NCBI GenBank assembly: GCA_029379385.1
Contig: CM055611.1
Coordinates: forward strand, 16,314,062 to 16,378,061
DNA length: 64,000 nucleotides
Source of the DNA: Quillaja saponaria
Lineage: Eukaryota > Streptophyta > Magnoliopsida > Fabales > Quillajaceae
Reading direction: 5' to 3'
The translations under genes and the position numbers were made by a program. Numbering within the stretch: position 1 is the first letter of the stretch; each line of letters opens with the position of its first letter. The notes under the pieces were generated by a model. It was not told where the DNA came from and did not search any database. It saw nothing but the letters and a program-made list of their open reading frames with translations. Shown here piece after piece: positions 36,088-48,090 of this stretch.

Positions 36088-36895
36088 TTGAGTAAAGATG
36101 AAGAAAGCGTGGTAAGGATTACTTGTTCAGTTGAGGGAACTTGATGATATTATTATTACTAATTCACCAGTAACATCTCCTGATGATCAAGAGACATGGA
36201 ATGTTCATGTATTTAGATCAACTGATGGTGTGACAGCTTTTGGCTTCATTGAGACACCTGAGGATGCAGTCACAGCTGGGCTTGTTAGTGGGAAGGATAA
36301 TATCATTGATTGAAGCATTCAAGATGCTTATATTAATGCTATACGACGAGCAAATAATTTCATATATAGTGATAATCAGTATTTCTTGGGCAACTTCTTT
36401 CCCTAGAGTGCAAATGGTATTAAGCCTGAGGACATTGGTGCATTGCATCTAATTTCAAAGGAACTCTCACTTAAAATTGTTAGTAAAATTAAAGCAGGGG
36501 AAAGGTTTATTGTGTATGTTCTGGTCCCAATGTGGCCAGAGAGGATCCCATAAAGTGCATCAGTTCAGGCAATATTAGATTGGCAGAAGAGAACAATGGA
36601 GACGATGTACAAAGATGTTACTCAGGTACTCTGAGCCAAGGGTCTTGAGGAGGATCTTAGGAACTATTTGACCTTTTTATGCATTGGCAATCATGAGGTG
36701 AAGAAACATGGAGAATATGAATTTTCCGAAAAATCAGAAGTCGTTTCAGATTATAGCATAGCCCAAGAAGCCCGACGTTTCATGATATATGTTCATACCA
36801 AGAAACTTCCGCCATGTTTTACTTTTCTGGCTTTACAATATTCAGAAATGAGAGATCATAAATCTAGTGCTCTTCCTCGTGGCGTGGCGATGTAA
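36088..36895 (+). pseudogene. PLD: Phospholipase D alpha fragment, right arm of the second inverted pair
   Basis: The longest phospholipase D piece in the window, about 265 codons: [50 protein letters not shown] (open frame 36131-36313), then [99 protein letters not shown] (open frame 36668-36895). It reaches the H-x-K of the second catalytic HKD motif, where the sequence departs from the family. Stops occur at several arginine/tryptophan positions (for example after IID and NFFP). The N-terminal C2 domain and first HKD motif are absent. It keeps the 96 bases that both arms at 16 kb lack. Confidence 0.93.
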
Positions 36896-37038
36896 TATCT
36901 ATTCAGGATAAAAATATAATGTCAAATTGTACTGTATAAAAAATTAAAAAAAAAACAATCCTTAAGTATGTTTATATTTTATACTAAATATGTTATACCA
37001 ATCACCAATTTTAGAGAGAACAATGAAACCCACCTCAT

Positions 37039-37806
37039 CTCCTTTTTCTGCACATTGATCACCAATACCATCTATAATGTCCAGGTACATAATATTACCC
37101 GTTTCTGTCCCTTCCTTCCATATTATTTTATTTCCTGCAAAGAAGAATTAATTTTATAATGGTAAAAAAAAAAAAAAAAAAAAAAAAAAACAACAATAAC
37201 AAATGTTTCAAACACATTTGTAGCACTAGAGGTAATTAAGATCTCTTTTTTCACTAGGATCATATTCGTTTCATAATTTCAGATTAGAATTATGCTAGTC
37301 GGTATGGGTAGAGTTCATAATATAAATCGGGTCTAATCTTAATACTGACTAAGTTTATTACCATTTTGATAGGTGTATTCTAGTCAAAGTAACATGTGTC
37401 TCTACTCTGTATATGTATCACATAGCTTCAGAAAAACATGTGTCTCTACTCGGTATATGTAATACATACCTTAAAATGCATGGAAGGATGTCGGACGGCC
37501 TCCTGTTGGATAAAACACTGAGAAAACCTAGATAATACAAAAACAAAATTTATAATTTAGTAATTTAAGAATATTTTAATTTAAACAAAATCATTCAAAA
37601 TTTGTTGAGTAACGATGGCATTTACCATGAGTGAGACTTGTAACATATTATCTTTGATGCGATTTATTTGCTCTTGCCATAAAATTAAATGTAAAAAAAT
37701 AAAAGTTAAATTATACTTTTTCATTGCCATATAGGTGAAGAGGGAGAGAGAAAGGAATAGAGAGAGAAGCACTTACAAGAGACGAAGAGGATTGAATCAT
37801 TGCCAT
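37039..37806 (-). pseudogene. Relic of the unidentified four-exon gene, copy 2
   Basis: Same layout as 17089-17827: exon 1 37806-37777 (30 nt, MAMIQSSSSL; 17 nt shorter than copy 1), exon 2 37502-37470 (33 nt, acceptor AG, donor GTATGT), exon 3 from 37225 (ATNVFE...), exon 4 37134-37039 (acceptor AG intact; GTETGNIMYLDIIDGIGDQ). Defects differ from copy 1: the exon 3 donor is lost next to a poly(A)/poly(T) insertion, and the donor after exon 4 reads AT instead of GT. The exon 2 stop of copy 1 is TTA here. Neither copy can be spliced normally. The protein is not recognised; an N-terminal organelle-targeting peptide is possible. Confidence 0.5.
37164..37190. repeat. Poly(A) tract
   Basis: A run of about 26 A at the position of the exon 3 donor of the relic gene; the duplicate near 17200 lacks it. 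Confidence 0.9.
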
Positions 37807-37955
37807 GGATTTGGAATTTCTGAAAGGGGTTTAAGCTTTAGTGATGAAGGTGAGATCACTTAAATAAAGTAGACTTGTCTGGTTGGATTTGGTAGTTAAG
37901 GGACTCAAGTCAGCGTTCACATTCATGAGTCCACTTATATCTAGAGAATATAATA

Positions 37956-40160
37956 ATTTGATCTAATAAAATTTTCATGTCTTTTCACAATTGTAGATCA
38001 TATTAAATTTGAATTCAAAAATTTAGTATCATATTTTTGTACTTCAATTGCAGTTTCTTAATTAAAGATAATAAACTATCAAGTTTAATTGTTTAAACAA
38101 TAGATTTCTATAATCAACAAATAATTATAAGTAAAATTCATGTGTTATTATAACTTATAAGTAGATAAAAAAATGTGATGTGCATCTAACATCAATTATA
38201 ATTCTTGATTTTATTTAAATAGACTCGTGTTATAACTTGTTTGTTGAATAATGACGTGTATTCATTTATACATTAAGAATAAATTAAATAATTGTATAAC
38301 TACTTACAAAAATGATAGAAGAAGTATGCCTTAATGAAATTACACTCCTGTCAAAAAGAAAATTATTGTGTTTTGTTTGTTTGTTTGTAAGGGTAGAATT
38401 TGTAGATTTTAGCAATTAGTCACGTGAAAAGACTCATTCAATAGATAATCAGTAAGAAAAATCATGATCAATATTAAATTAATATTATATGCATACAACA
38501 ACAAGTAAGTTGAAAGATGATAACGAGTCGAGCTAACTCATAAATAAATCGTGAACAATTCTTTAAATGTTCAGATTGAGTTCGGTTGTTATAAAAATGA
38601 ACAGATCTTAAGATTTATTTGGAACTTGTTTAGTAAACTAAGTCAAGTTTAATTTTTTTAAAGCTCAATATTTTAATATTATTAATATATTTTTATTTTT
38701 TATATATGTAGATTTAATAAACATATTCATATACAAAAAACAACATAATTCGTAACATGTTTTGGTGCTATAAATTATCTAAGTGGCTCTCTAATAGGCC
38801 TTGGTTTGATTTTTCTTGACGAGCTGAAGGCTTGTTGTCACCACTAAAATACACAAAATATGGACTTCAACGTTTAACATGCAGGATTTAAAAATAGATT
38901 ATGTATTCTATTCAAGATCTTAAAAAAATTAATGACATATTTAAGAAATTAAAAAAAATTGTCAAAAAACTAATACATTTTCAGACTCAAGTGATTATCT
39001 ATCTTGTCTTATTATTTATAAATGGTACTGGTGGTATTAGTGAATTGTGTTGTTATTTGTTGGATTAAGTTAGAACTTTTATTTTATTAATTAATAAACT
39101 TTCGAAAGTTGATACGGATATCTTCGATATTATTAAAATATTAAGTAATAAAAAATATTGATTAACAAATTGAATCTCTAGTATTACAGAGTCCATTTAC
39201 ATGTAGGAATGATAATTTGATATACGAAGTCAGATATATGGTTTAATATGATAAAAAAATAATAATAATTAAAGTGTTTACCAAATTTGTAAAAATATTG
39301 AATTTTAATCAAATAATGATTCAAATCAACAAATAAATTTAATTATTTAAACAGATTTTCACATATTGTCCCCTAAATTGTGAACTCACTGACTCAGTCG
39401 GATTGTAATTTGTAAAATCAAAACCTTATAATTGAAAGGTGAACAGTTTGTGTCGATCTTAACCTACTCTATATTAACATAACTACCTACAATGATTAAT
39501 TTAACAGTGGCAGTGGCGATTCTTCAAAATATGAACTTCAACGTGTAACATGCAGTATTTAAACTGAGTTGGTCTTATTTTATTAATTAATAAATTTTTG
39601 TTGGAGTTAATATCCTCATGCAAGATGACAAGATTAAAATTTTATTATCATCTTTAATAAAATTTCATATTGAACGGGAAAGTATTTACCTTCATATAAA
39701 TTTACTCTTAAGATTTTATATTTGGAAAGTATTTACCTTCATATCTTTAATAAGATTTTAATCAAATTTCTAGAAGATTTAAAAAATTATTAGTTTTTTC
39801 TTTTAATTAATGTTCAATTTATAAATAAATCCCAGAAAAGTTTTAAGATTATAAATTTTATACCTCAATATTCAATCTTATTAATCAAATTCTTAAAAGA
39901 TTCAAGATTATCAATTTCATCATTGAATCTATTTTATCAATTAGAATTAACAAAAAATTCTCAATTGACATGTCAAAAGAAACAAAAAGAATTATTTGTA
40001 TGATTAAATGTGCATTTAGTATGTAGAATGCAATCTTGAATTATTATTTTTATTAATCCGAAATCCCTAATCTCCAAATTCATTCATCCTTGATAAAAGC
40101 ATTGAGAACAAAAATTTTAGCCCAAGTAATCTTGGATGAATTTAGGAATTAGAAATTTGA
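37956..40160. other. AT-rich intergenic sequence with old duplicated blocks
   Basis: No gene recognised. 38060-38400 matches 43045-43310 and 54735-54890 (TAATTCTTGATTTTATTTAA, TTATACATTAAGAATAAATT, ATAGAAGAAGTATGC). 38860-39180 matches 22560-22870. 39600-39780 (CTCATGCAAGATGACAAGAT, TTTACCTTCATATAAA) matches 59000-59150. Confidence 0.6.
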
Positions 40161-40164
40161 AATT

Positions 40165-40830
40165 CATTTAGAGTTTGTTTGGATGGGGTGAACTAGAATT
40201 AGAATTGAAAATTGAGCAGTAATTCCAATTTTCTTGTTTGGCACTTATTTTAGAATCGAAATTTGAATTTTCAACTTAATTTCCAGGAATTGAGAAACAA
40301 CTACAAAATATCGTATTCAATTTTTATGATTATATTTTAAATTTACAATTCTTGAGCATGTGTTATTATTGACAGTCACTTCCTTATAGTGACGATCAGA
40401 CTATAAACTTGGCCGCCACCACCAACAACCTACACGACCTACATCACCTCCACCGGCAACTTCGTCCATCACCATTATCACCACGAACCATTGTCACCAT
40501 CGACCCGTCGAATACGATACCAACCACTATCGTAACGCACAAAAAATTATGATGGTCACTGTCAATGACAATGGAGATAATTAAAAACAATGACAACTAC
40601 TAATGAGACTCACTAGATATAGCGACGGCCATTATTGGGATTTGTAGGAACGCTGACAATCATCATTGAAGTAGGCAGAAAAGAAGAAAATCACTATCGA
40701 AAGCAGTCGAATACAATGACAACCAGTGTCAAGTGTTTGAGTCTAATTCTAATTGTAATTCTCTATGTGATCCAAATTCTTATATTTTAATTATAACCAA
40801 TTTAAATTCAATAGATTCAAACTCACCCTA
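40165..40830. mobile_element. Possible non-autonomous TIR element
   Basis: The left part (AGAGTTTGTTTGGATGGGGT near 40168, then AGAATTAGAATTGAAAATTG) and the reverse complement of the right part (AGGGTGAGTTTGAATC; AATTAGAATTAGACTC) are similar, and the inside (40380-40720) is markedly less AT-rich, with CACCACC/GACAATGA words. A clear target duplication was not found, so the superfamily is open (hAT-like ends are possible). Confidence 0.4.
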
Positions 40831-40859
40831 AATATATTAATGAGATAATTTTTATTTTT

Positions 40860-43330
40860 GCAGTGTCACATTCTTAAAAGACAAAATAGTGTTTTGATGA
40901 TAGACTGGAAAGACAAACTTATCAAAGAACGCTCTTTCTAGTAAGATTGCTCTACTGGGCCCCACACGTGGCCACTCCTAAGAATGAGATCTTATACTAG
41001 ACTAGACTAGTGACAAAATAGGTTAGTTTAAACTTTGATTAAAATTAATTAATTAGATTAGACTAGTGACTCAATTAAATTAATTAATTTAAAATAAATT
41101 TAATATAGTGTATTTAGAACAAATAGGCTAGTGTGAACTTTAATTAAATTATTTTAAAATTTACCATTTCTCTCGTTATATATTTCACACCAAATATATT
41201 AAAATTTATCTTGTAAAATAGTAGTGAGTACCATTTTAAATTGTAGTTTATCCTTAATTAGTATTTTTTTTATAAAATTTTCACTTAAATGAATTGATAA
41301 AGAGCCCCAAATACATACTCTCCTCTTCTCACTTAATCTGTTTAAAATGTCTTCCTTTTAACTTATTATTGTTTATCTAGTCAATCAATAAATATCTTTA
41401 TTTTTGTATATATCTTTATTTTTCATTATATGTAAAATATTTATTTATACATAAAATTTAATTACAATATATATATATTAGCCTCCTCTTTGTGTGTTCT
41501 ATATATATTTTACATTAATTTGATTTTTCTGATTAATTCAATTTGATAAAAAAAATATATTTGTAAATTAAAAATGTGGGAAATTGTGGAGATTTGTATT
41601 GTGTGTATAGAGGTTACAGTTTAGTAGTTATCAAGTGATAGGATGAATTTTATATATTAATTAAATTTATTGTTAAATAATTTAAATATATATATATATA
41701 TATACGCACACATTTGCACATGTTATAAACTAGTGATAGTATTAAAAGAAAAATCTTCTTATAGATGTTGTTTTTTATACTTATATAGGTTTAAAATGGA
41801 TGAAATTCTTACTGTTTTTCGTTAATAAAAAAAATAAATATAATTCTATTATTTCATTTTAAATATACACTATGTATGTGTTATTTTTATCATAACATAT
41901 GGAAAATAGTAATGTCTAATTATAGTTGACAAAGTATTATATTTATAATATTTTTAAAATATTTAAAAATAAAAAATTTGTCACGTTTAAGGTTTGTCTG
42001 CTTTTATTTGTTTTATCCCTCAAAATTTCAATTGTTTTAAGTATGACTTAAATATTTGATTGTTTGTGTTGTTAGAAGAAAAAACGGCTACACTCCTAAG
42101 AGAAAGCAACATTAAAAACTGATAACCATGCAAAGACATTTTTAAGAATAATAATGATAATATGCATCACATCATATATTACAAATCTTATTTTACTTTT
42201 TATTTATATGCTCATAAAATATTAAAAATTTATTTATTTTTAATAAATAAACGGGAAAATGTTCACCGTCATACGAATTTATTCTTTAGATTTTATATTT
42301 TGGAAAAAATCAACAACAAGTAGTTTGTTTTGATATCAACATTTATTTTGTGAGTAAATTACATTCTTTTCTTTTGAAATTTACTAAAATGATACTAAAT
42401 CTTTCTTTTTTTTTGTTTTTTGGGTTTCTCCACAGGCATTGTCTGCTTGTGTTCTCATTTTGAGAGTGCAGTTTGCTTGCCTCTGCATCCAATCCTTGTT
42501 GGTCTAAAATCTAAAATTTAAAATATATGACACACCTCCCTTAGATATATATATATATAACTAATACTATTATAAATAATTTAAAAAAAATACTTTAAAA
42601 ATCCTAAATTTTTCTTCAACATATCAAAGTGTCTTATTTTAGATTTTATCTTTTTTCAAATGAGTGCTAAATAGTTATTTTTCTTCATTTTTACTTATTT
42701 ATCTTCATAGAAATACATTATGTTAATTTTAATTTATATTTTGTTTATGTAATAATTTGATGCTAAATAAAAAATAAAAAACAATAAATTAAAAAAATAT
42801 AAATAAAAACTAAAGAAAAAAAATAAAAATAGTCTATTACAAGCTTCTTTTCTTATTGTTTTTTAATTTTATTTTTTTAACATGGGCTGGGTCTTGAAAT
42901 TATGTCAGGGTCGGCCGTGTCAATCTGAGTCAATTGCTATTCTTAATTTTAGGCCTAGTCTGACCTCGAATAGCACCCGGGTGACAATCTGACCGGTTTG
43001 AACAGGTGGACTGGTCAAGTTTCAAAACATTGAAAATTTCTATAAGCAACAACAAATTATAAATAAAATTCATATTATAATTAGATAAAAATAATATCAT
43101 GTGCATTTAACATCAACCATAATTCTTGATTTTATTTAATACATTCATGTGTTATAACTTGTTTATTGAATATTGATCGTGTATATATTTATACATTAAG
43201 AATAAATTAAATAATTATTATTGTAACAACTTACAAAAATGGATAGAAGAAGTATGCTTTATTTAAATTACACTCCTCTCAAAAAGAAAATTATTTATAC
43301 ATTAAAAATAAATGGATAGTCTGAAACAAA
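40860..43330. repeat. Segmental duplication, copy 1 (partner 50500-54900)
   Basis: Shared landmarks in order: CTGGRAAGRCAAACTTAT, ACTGCTCTGCTGGG/GATTGCTCTACTGGG, CACGTGGC, ACTCCTAAGAAYGAGA, TAGACTAGACTAGTGAC, TTATCCTTAATTAGTATTTT, GAATAATAATGATAATATGC, TACATTATGTTAA, GTCTTGAAATTATGTCAGG and ATAGAAGAAGTATGCTTTAT. The partner is longer because it carries a SINE and a Mutator-like element; this copy carries a small insert at 42391-42503. Confidence 0.8.
42391..42503 (-). mobile_element. Small retroposed RNA-like insert with poly(A) and 7 bp target duplication
   Basis: The duplicate locus near 54173 reads ACTAAAATCTAAAATTTGG without interruption. Here the two CTAAAAT words are separated by 120 bases, with CTAAAAT at 42384-42390 and again at 42504-42510. 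On the minus strand the insert starts ACCAACAAGGATTGGATGCA and ends in an A-rich tail (AAAAAACAAAAAAAAAG), as expected for a reverse-transcribed small RNA. The body, about 85 bases, is less AT-rich than its surroundings. I do not recognise the parent RNA. Confidence 0.55.
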
Positions 43331-43394
43331 ATATTGATGGTGTCATTGCCAGATCTTGTAAAGCCTGAGCTGCTTTGTAATTATAAAAAAAAAC

Positions 43395-43676
43395 CTTGTT
43401 CAACAAGAGTTCATCCCAACTGAGTGGTATCCATGGATTGACACTTTTACACACAACCTTTTCCCTCAGGTTTCACAACCAGACCTATCATTCTCAACAA
43501 ACAGCCAAGAATTACTTTTGCCTACAATTGATGACACAAATCTTATCGATATATTTGGACCTCTAGATATTTCTGGACTTGGAATTGTAGCTCATTTTCC
43601 TATTGGCCAAGCATCTTTGAAGTTTGAACTAGTAAGAAGTTGCAAAAATGGAGAAATGGTGAAAATTGAGAATTAG
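43395..43676 (+). pseudogene. Unidentified 93-codon open frame without a start codon
   Basis: The frame reads LVQQEFIPTEWYPWIDTFTH at its start and continues through QPDLSFSTNSQELLLPTIDD and FGPLDISGLGIVAHFPIGQA to a TAG at 43674-43676. It stays open back to 43362. There is no ATG near its start, the composition is protein-like (several W, P, D), and it lies just right of the end of the duplicated block at about 43330. It is most likely a fragment of a larger coding sequence, perhaps of a transposable element or virus. I do not recognise the family. Confidence 0.35.
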
Positions 43677-43899
43677 GAGAGAGAAAAAAAACGAATGTTG
43701 AATTAAGGATGAAATCAAAAATTTTAGAATCATGGTTAAATTTAATAGATTCTATTAAATGGCACTTTCATCCAAAGCATATGAAGGTAATTTTGGATAA
43801 AATGAAATATGTCTATGTATTTGGGAATAAGATAAATCACAAGAGGCTTATGTGTATTTTACCCTATTTAAAGTTTTAACTAACAAATTGAGAAATTTT

Positions 43900-44770
43900 A
43901 GCAAGCTAAGCCCAAGCAACTTGGAGAATTTCCCTTAGACAAGAGAATTTTTATGGACATATTCATGCTTTTATTGCATGTTTGTTTGCATACCTACTTG
44001 GGACCCTTACATATAATAGACTTGTCTTGTTGCAAAATTGGAAGTCAATGGACTCAAGTCAATTGTTCATATCAATCGTCTTCAATTATGTTTAGAGATA
44101 ACAAATTTATCTATCGAGTCAGATATATAATTTAATATGATAAAAATTTGAAGTGTCTGTACAATTTATATATTATTTTAAATTTATGTCAAATTATGAT
44201 TCGTTAAATTCATATTCAAATTGAATTTTAACTATTTTGTATCAAATTTTGACAAAATTGAATGGGATGGAATTTGATATGACCCGATATGATCCATTAA
44301 GATGTCTACTTAAATTAAATTACAAGCAATGGAGATTTGTACGATATTGTTGTATTATGATAAATTCATTGTAAAGTATGTATTTTGATATTCGTGGAGG
44401 TATGATCAAGCTCTAGTATATAATATTATGTTACACAATTATTTCACTAATTTTATTATTTATTTTTAAATACTAAATGATTCATCAAAAGTAAGTTTTA
44501 ATCTCTTATTAATCAAACAACGCCAAAATAAAGATCGACTTGATTTGATCTTTTAAGTTTCAACTTATAAATCGAGAATATTTTAGCAAGCCAAGCCCAA
44601 GCAACTTGCAGAATTTCCCTCTTAGACAAAAAGAATTGCTGTGGACATATCCATGCTTTTATTGCATGTTTGTTTTGCATACCTACTTGGGACCACTACT
44701 TACAATGACTTAAGTGGCGTAGTGCCATTAATCATACTCTAACTGCATAAACCTACTTTGGACTCACAAT
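43900..44770. repeat. Direct repeat pair of about 125 bp
   Basis: 43895-44010 and 44575-44705 share TTAGCAAGCYAAGCCCAAGC, AACTTGSAGAATTTCCC, TTAGACAA, GGACATATYCATGCTTTTAT and GCATACCTACTTGGGACC. The second copy continues into a 438-bp-repeat fragment (44740-44800: CTACTTTGGACTCACAATTG). Confidence 0.7.
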
Positions 44771-45069
44771 TGTTTTTGTTTGTTTGTTTGTGAATTTTGA
44801 ACATTAAAAAAAATTAAATGAAAAAAGTTATTAGAGTACTGAAATAAAAAGCGGAGACAAAACAATAATTAACTCAAAAGGTAGGAAAAAAAATTAGTTC
44901 TTTTATTAATGAAAAAAATTAGTTCATTATAAGAAAATACTAAATATATAAAATTTATAACTTATTTGGATAGAGATATTTAGAATAAAGGTTTATTGAC
45001 ATTATAAAAAATAATATGCTATTGATATATCCATAGCCAGCTTTTAGAAATCCACTACCTATTCTGTAT

Positions 45070-45195
45070 TTAACCTAAAGGTTGATCTGGTGGTTAGAAT
45101 GTGAGCTCTCTTCACAGGTTCCGATTTCACCATTTTGCTTCTAGTAATCGGTTCAGTGGGAGTTGTATGAGCTTGTATCTCAAAAGTAAGGATAA
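45070..45195 (+). mobile_element. tRNA-derived SINE fragment
   Basis: TGATCTGGTGGTTAGAATGT resembles a tRNA box A, and about 40 bases later GGTTCCGATTTCACC resembles box B (GGTTCGANTCC). GTTCAGTGGGAGTTGTATGA follows. The order fits plant tRNA-derived SINEs. No poly(A) end or target duplication is clear. Confidence 0.5.
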
Positions 45196-45199
45196 TCCT

Positions 45200-45730
45200 T
45201 ACAACATTCCAAATAATTCCTATAATATATTTACATTCCCAATAAATTATACTTTTAAAATTTCTTTCTAAAAAAATCCTAAATTTTAAATTGAAACTTT
45301 TTTTGCTACTTTTATCCTTATTTTAAAAAAATAAATTATGTACTATAAAATTAGAAAAAAAAATTTACATAATCATTATTGAAAGAATAAAAAATTAATA
45401 AAAGAACTCATTATCCCCTTTCTAATTTTTTTTTTTTATTATTTTTTTCAAATTCACTTGAATTACTATATTTTTTCATGATAAGAATTACAAATAAATA
45501 AATCTAGATTTATTTTGTAAGGAAATTAACAAAAAAATAAGAAAAATACATATAAATCTCAATTTACTTATGAAAATAATTATTATTTTTTTTTTGAAAA
45601 ATATATTATAAGAATGATGAAAATCTTATTAATTTAAAAAAAATTATTTTTATACTAATTATTAATTTTAATTTTCTAAATAAAACAATGTATTTTAAAA
45701 AAAACATGATTCGTGCACAATTGTATTTTA
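45200..45730. other. Very AT-rich spacer
   Basis: Long A and T runs; no gene, RNA or repeat boundary recognised. Confidence 0.5.
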
Positions 45731-45734
45731 GCTT

Positions 45735-45910
45735 TACTCATTTATTATGTGCAATGTAACAACCAAGTAACCCCACAACCATTAATAGATGGTGAAAAAA
45801 TACGGTACATATTAATTAATATTGGAGGGAACATGAATGAACTAGCTCAATATCCCTATCAATTTCTTGACTTGACTAATAATTGTTACCATTTAACAAG
45901 TTGGTATGTG
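45735..45910 (+). repeat. Rearranged fragment of the 438 bp repeat
   Basis: CTCATTTATTATGTGCAA runs directly into TGTAACAACCAAGTAACCCC and ACAACCATTAATAGATGG: two parts of the 438 bp repeat joined by an internal deletion. Confidence 0.6.
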
Positions 45911-45939
45911 GCAGCTGATGTGTAATTTTTTATTTCTTA

Positions 45940-46110
45940 TTTTGGTTTGAATGAGGCCTATTAGGTTACGAGCTACTTCAAGAGAGATATCTTTCTTCCT
46001 TCTCATAAATCTCTCCCAGATGCACCAAATAGGTGCCCTTGCATTTATTACATAATAAGTCAAGCCTACCATATTTATTGTTTTCATGGACATCTATAGG
46101 ACACATGTTG
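45940..46110 (-). mobile_element. Partial SINE-like element, copy 3
   Basis: GGTTTGAATGAGGCCTATTAGG and the CTCTTTCTTCC...CATAAATCTC block match the SINE-like copies at 20265-20440 and 47655-47830, but the box B and box A portions are not preserved. Confidence 0.4.
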
Positions 46111-46789
46111 GAGTGACAATAAATCAAGTTAGTTCATGAACTATTCGTTAAGAGTTTAGATCAAGAAGAACGAAAGCTTGCAAACCAGTTCTTTTAATTT
46201 TGTATAATATATTTTTATTATCTAAATACATTTATATGTAAAAACAAAATAACATAAATTGTAACTTGTTTTGATTGTAAGTTACCCAAATGAATCTCGG
46301 TAAGCCATGGGCTCGACTCCAATTAACTATAAGACTTTTTAAAAAAAATTGAAAAAATATTCAAGAACATTTAATAAGTCGAGCTTGATCTTGGATTTAG
46401 TATTGTGAGCTCTTAAAGAGCTTAGCCTCACGAACATAAGCCGAGCTTGAATCCGGTCAAAACTTGACGAGTTTCAATATGCAATAATTATCATTTTGAC
46501 AGATCAATAATTATAAATTACAACTTGCCTAAGTCAATAAGCTTACATTAGGGGTAACAATAATTATCTTTTTGACAAATGAGTAATTTAAATAGGATTT
46601 ATCTAACGAGTTCCCTAAGGGCACTTGTTAAGTTTCTATATGTAGAAAGTTTGTAACATTTATTACGGTAGTTAATCATGATTTCAATGTTATTTATTGC
46701 ATAAATTATTACTTGAAGAAAGTTTCAATTTCCAATGACTATATTTGTTATAGCTTAACAAGTGTCCTTAGTAAACCCGTTAGAAAAAC
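46111..46789. other. No recognisable gene
   Basis: 46380-46480 contains GAGCTTGATCTTGG and GAGCTTGAATCCGG words that suggest a small decayed repeat. Nothing else is recognised. Confidence 0.4.
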
Positions 46790-48090
46790 TCATTTAAATA
46801 AAGCATACGTCTTCTACCAATTTTTGTAAGTTATTCATAAGAGTTGTTATTTAATTTATTGTTAATGTAATAAATCTATACACGTTGGTATTCGGTAAAC
46901 AAGTTTATTGTACATTAGTTCCTTGACTAAAATAGGGTTGTGGTTGATGTTAGAGGCACATGACACTTTCTTGTCTACTGATAGTGTAAAAACTTTATAC
47001 ATCGATGGTGAATCAGATATTAATTTTATTCATAATTTGTTCTTGCTTATAGAGAACTATATATTGTTTAAACAATTAAACCTATTGATTAATTATCTTT
47101 CCGAAACTACAATTGAATAAAAAATTTGATAATAATTTTTTGAAGTTAGGTTAAAAAAATGGTATTTACATTAGCTCGATTTTGATTATATGATACTTTA
47201 AGTTAACTCGATTTTGATTTTGGTGTTGTTTGATTAAAAGAATTAGATGTGTTTTTTGTCAAATTGAGCCTCTTAACTATTATATTATTAAGGAATTGTG
47301 ATTTCAATTATATTTAGTATCTAAATATCCTTAATTCTTAACTGAATTATTGTAGAAAATGATAGTTTAAATTATTTATTTATTTTTAATTTTAATAGTG
47401 GGTCTAAAAATCAATTTATAATATAAAATTATATGAGAATTGTTTTTCTTTTTTCCTTTTATTGGTGTTTTGGATTTTGAATAAAAAGGTTTATGTGTAA
47501 AAGTGGGAATAGTTAATCACAAAAATAATTAAACCGAGGTTTTATGATTAAACCCCATCAACTTTTTTTTATTTAAAAAAAGGACACATAGCTTAAATAG
47601 CATCAAAGTATTTGATGTCAGCTGACTTGCAATTTTTTATTTCATACTTTGTTTCGAATGAGGCCATTGGGTCTATGAGCTACACAACGAGTGATATCTC
47701 TCTCCCTTCCCATAAATCCTCCATCCCATATGAAGGCGTGATTTGATCTCAAGTTCTTGATAAATAATACCAAAAGACTTTACTAGTTAACCAACTAGAC
47801 CTTCAATAGAGTTGTAGTTATGAAATTAAAGTTTTATTATTTTCTCTAATCACCTTTATGATCAAATTTTGTCTAATTTAAAACAAAATTAAACTAGACA
47901 GGGTTAGATCTTAACCTCATCTAGTTCATTGGCATACCTAGTACACACATTAAACATGCAACCACTTTGGAATTATCAACTTATGTAACAAGATTAATTG
48001 CGTAACAACACATAAACCAAGTTGGGAAGACTCATTCAATTGATAATTAGAATTGTCAACTTCCTCATAATGTGGTGGTTATCTAAGGTG
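46790..48090. repeat. Segmental duplication, copy 2 (partner 19345-20650)
   Basis: Same landmark order as the partner, including the minus-strand SINE (47655-47830) and a final 438-bp-repeat fragment (47955-48090: GACTCATTCAATTGATAATT, ATGTGGTGGTTAT). The 70-codon frame at 46908-47120 has no counterpart that stays open in the partner, so it is not called a gene. Confidence 0.8.
47655..47830 (-). mobile_element. tRNA-derived SINE-like element, copy 2
   Basis: On the minus strand: GGTCTAGTTGGTTAACTAGT (box A-like) followed by GAGATCAAATCACG (box B-like). It lies at the same position of the duplicated block as the copy at 20265-20440, so it inserted before that duplication. Confidence 0.5.

Larger units (their letters stand above)
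36430..37955. repeat. Segmental duplication, copy 2 (partner 16225-17975)
   Basis: Same content and order as 16225-17975: PLD tail, spacer, relic gene exons on the minus strand and TAGACTTGTCTGGTTGGATT, ending near 37955. The long poly(A) at about 37164-37190 is absent in the partner. Confidence 0.8.

Noticed and set aside
36240..36452. 70-codon plus-strand and 76-codon minus-strand frames overlapping the PLD fragment
   Set aside because: Both are other-frame shadows of the phospholipase D alpha relic.
46908..47120. 70-codon plus-strand frame as a gene
   Set aside because: The duplicated block at 19500-19740 carries stops and indels in the same frame, so there is no sign of selection on it.
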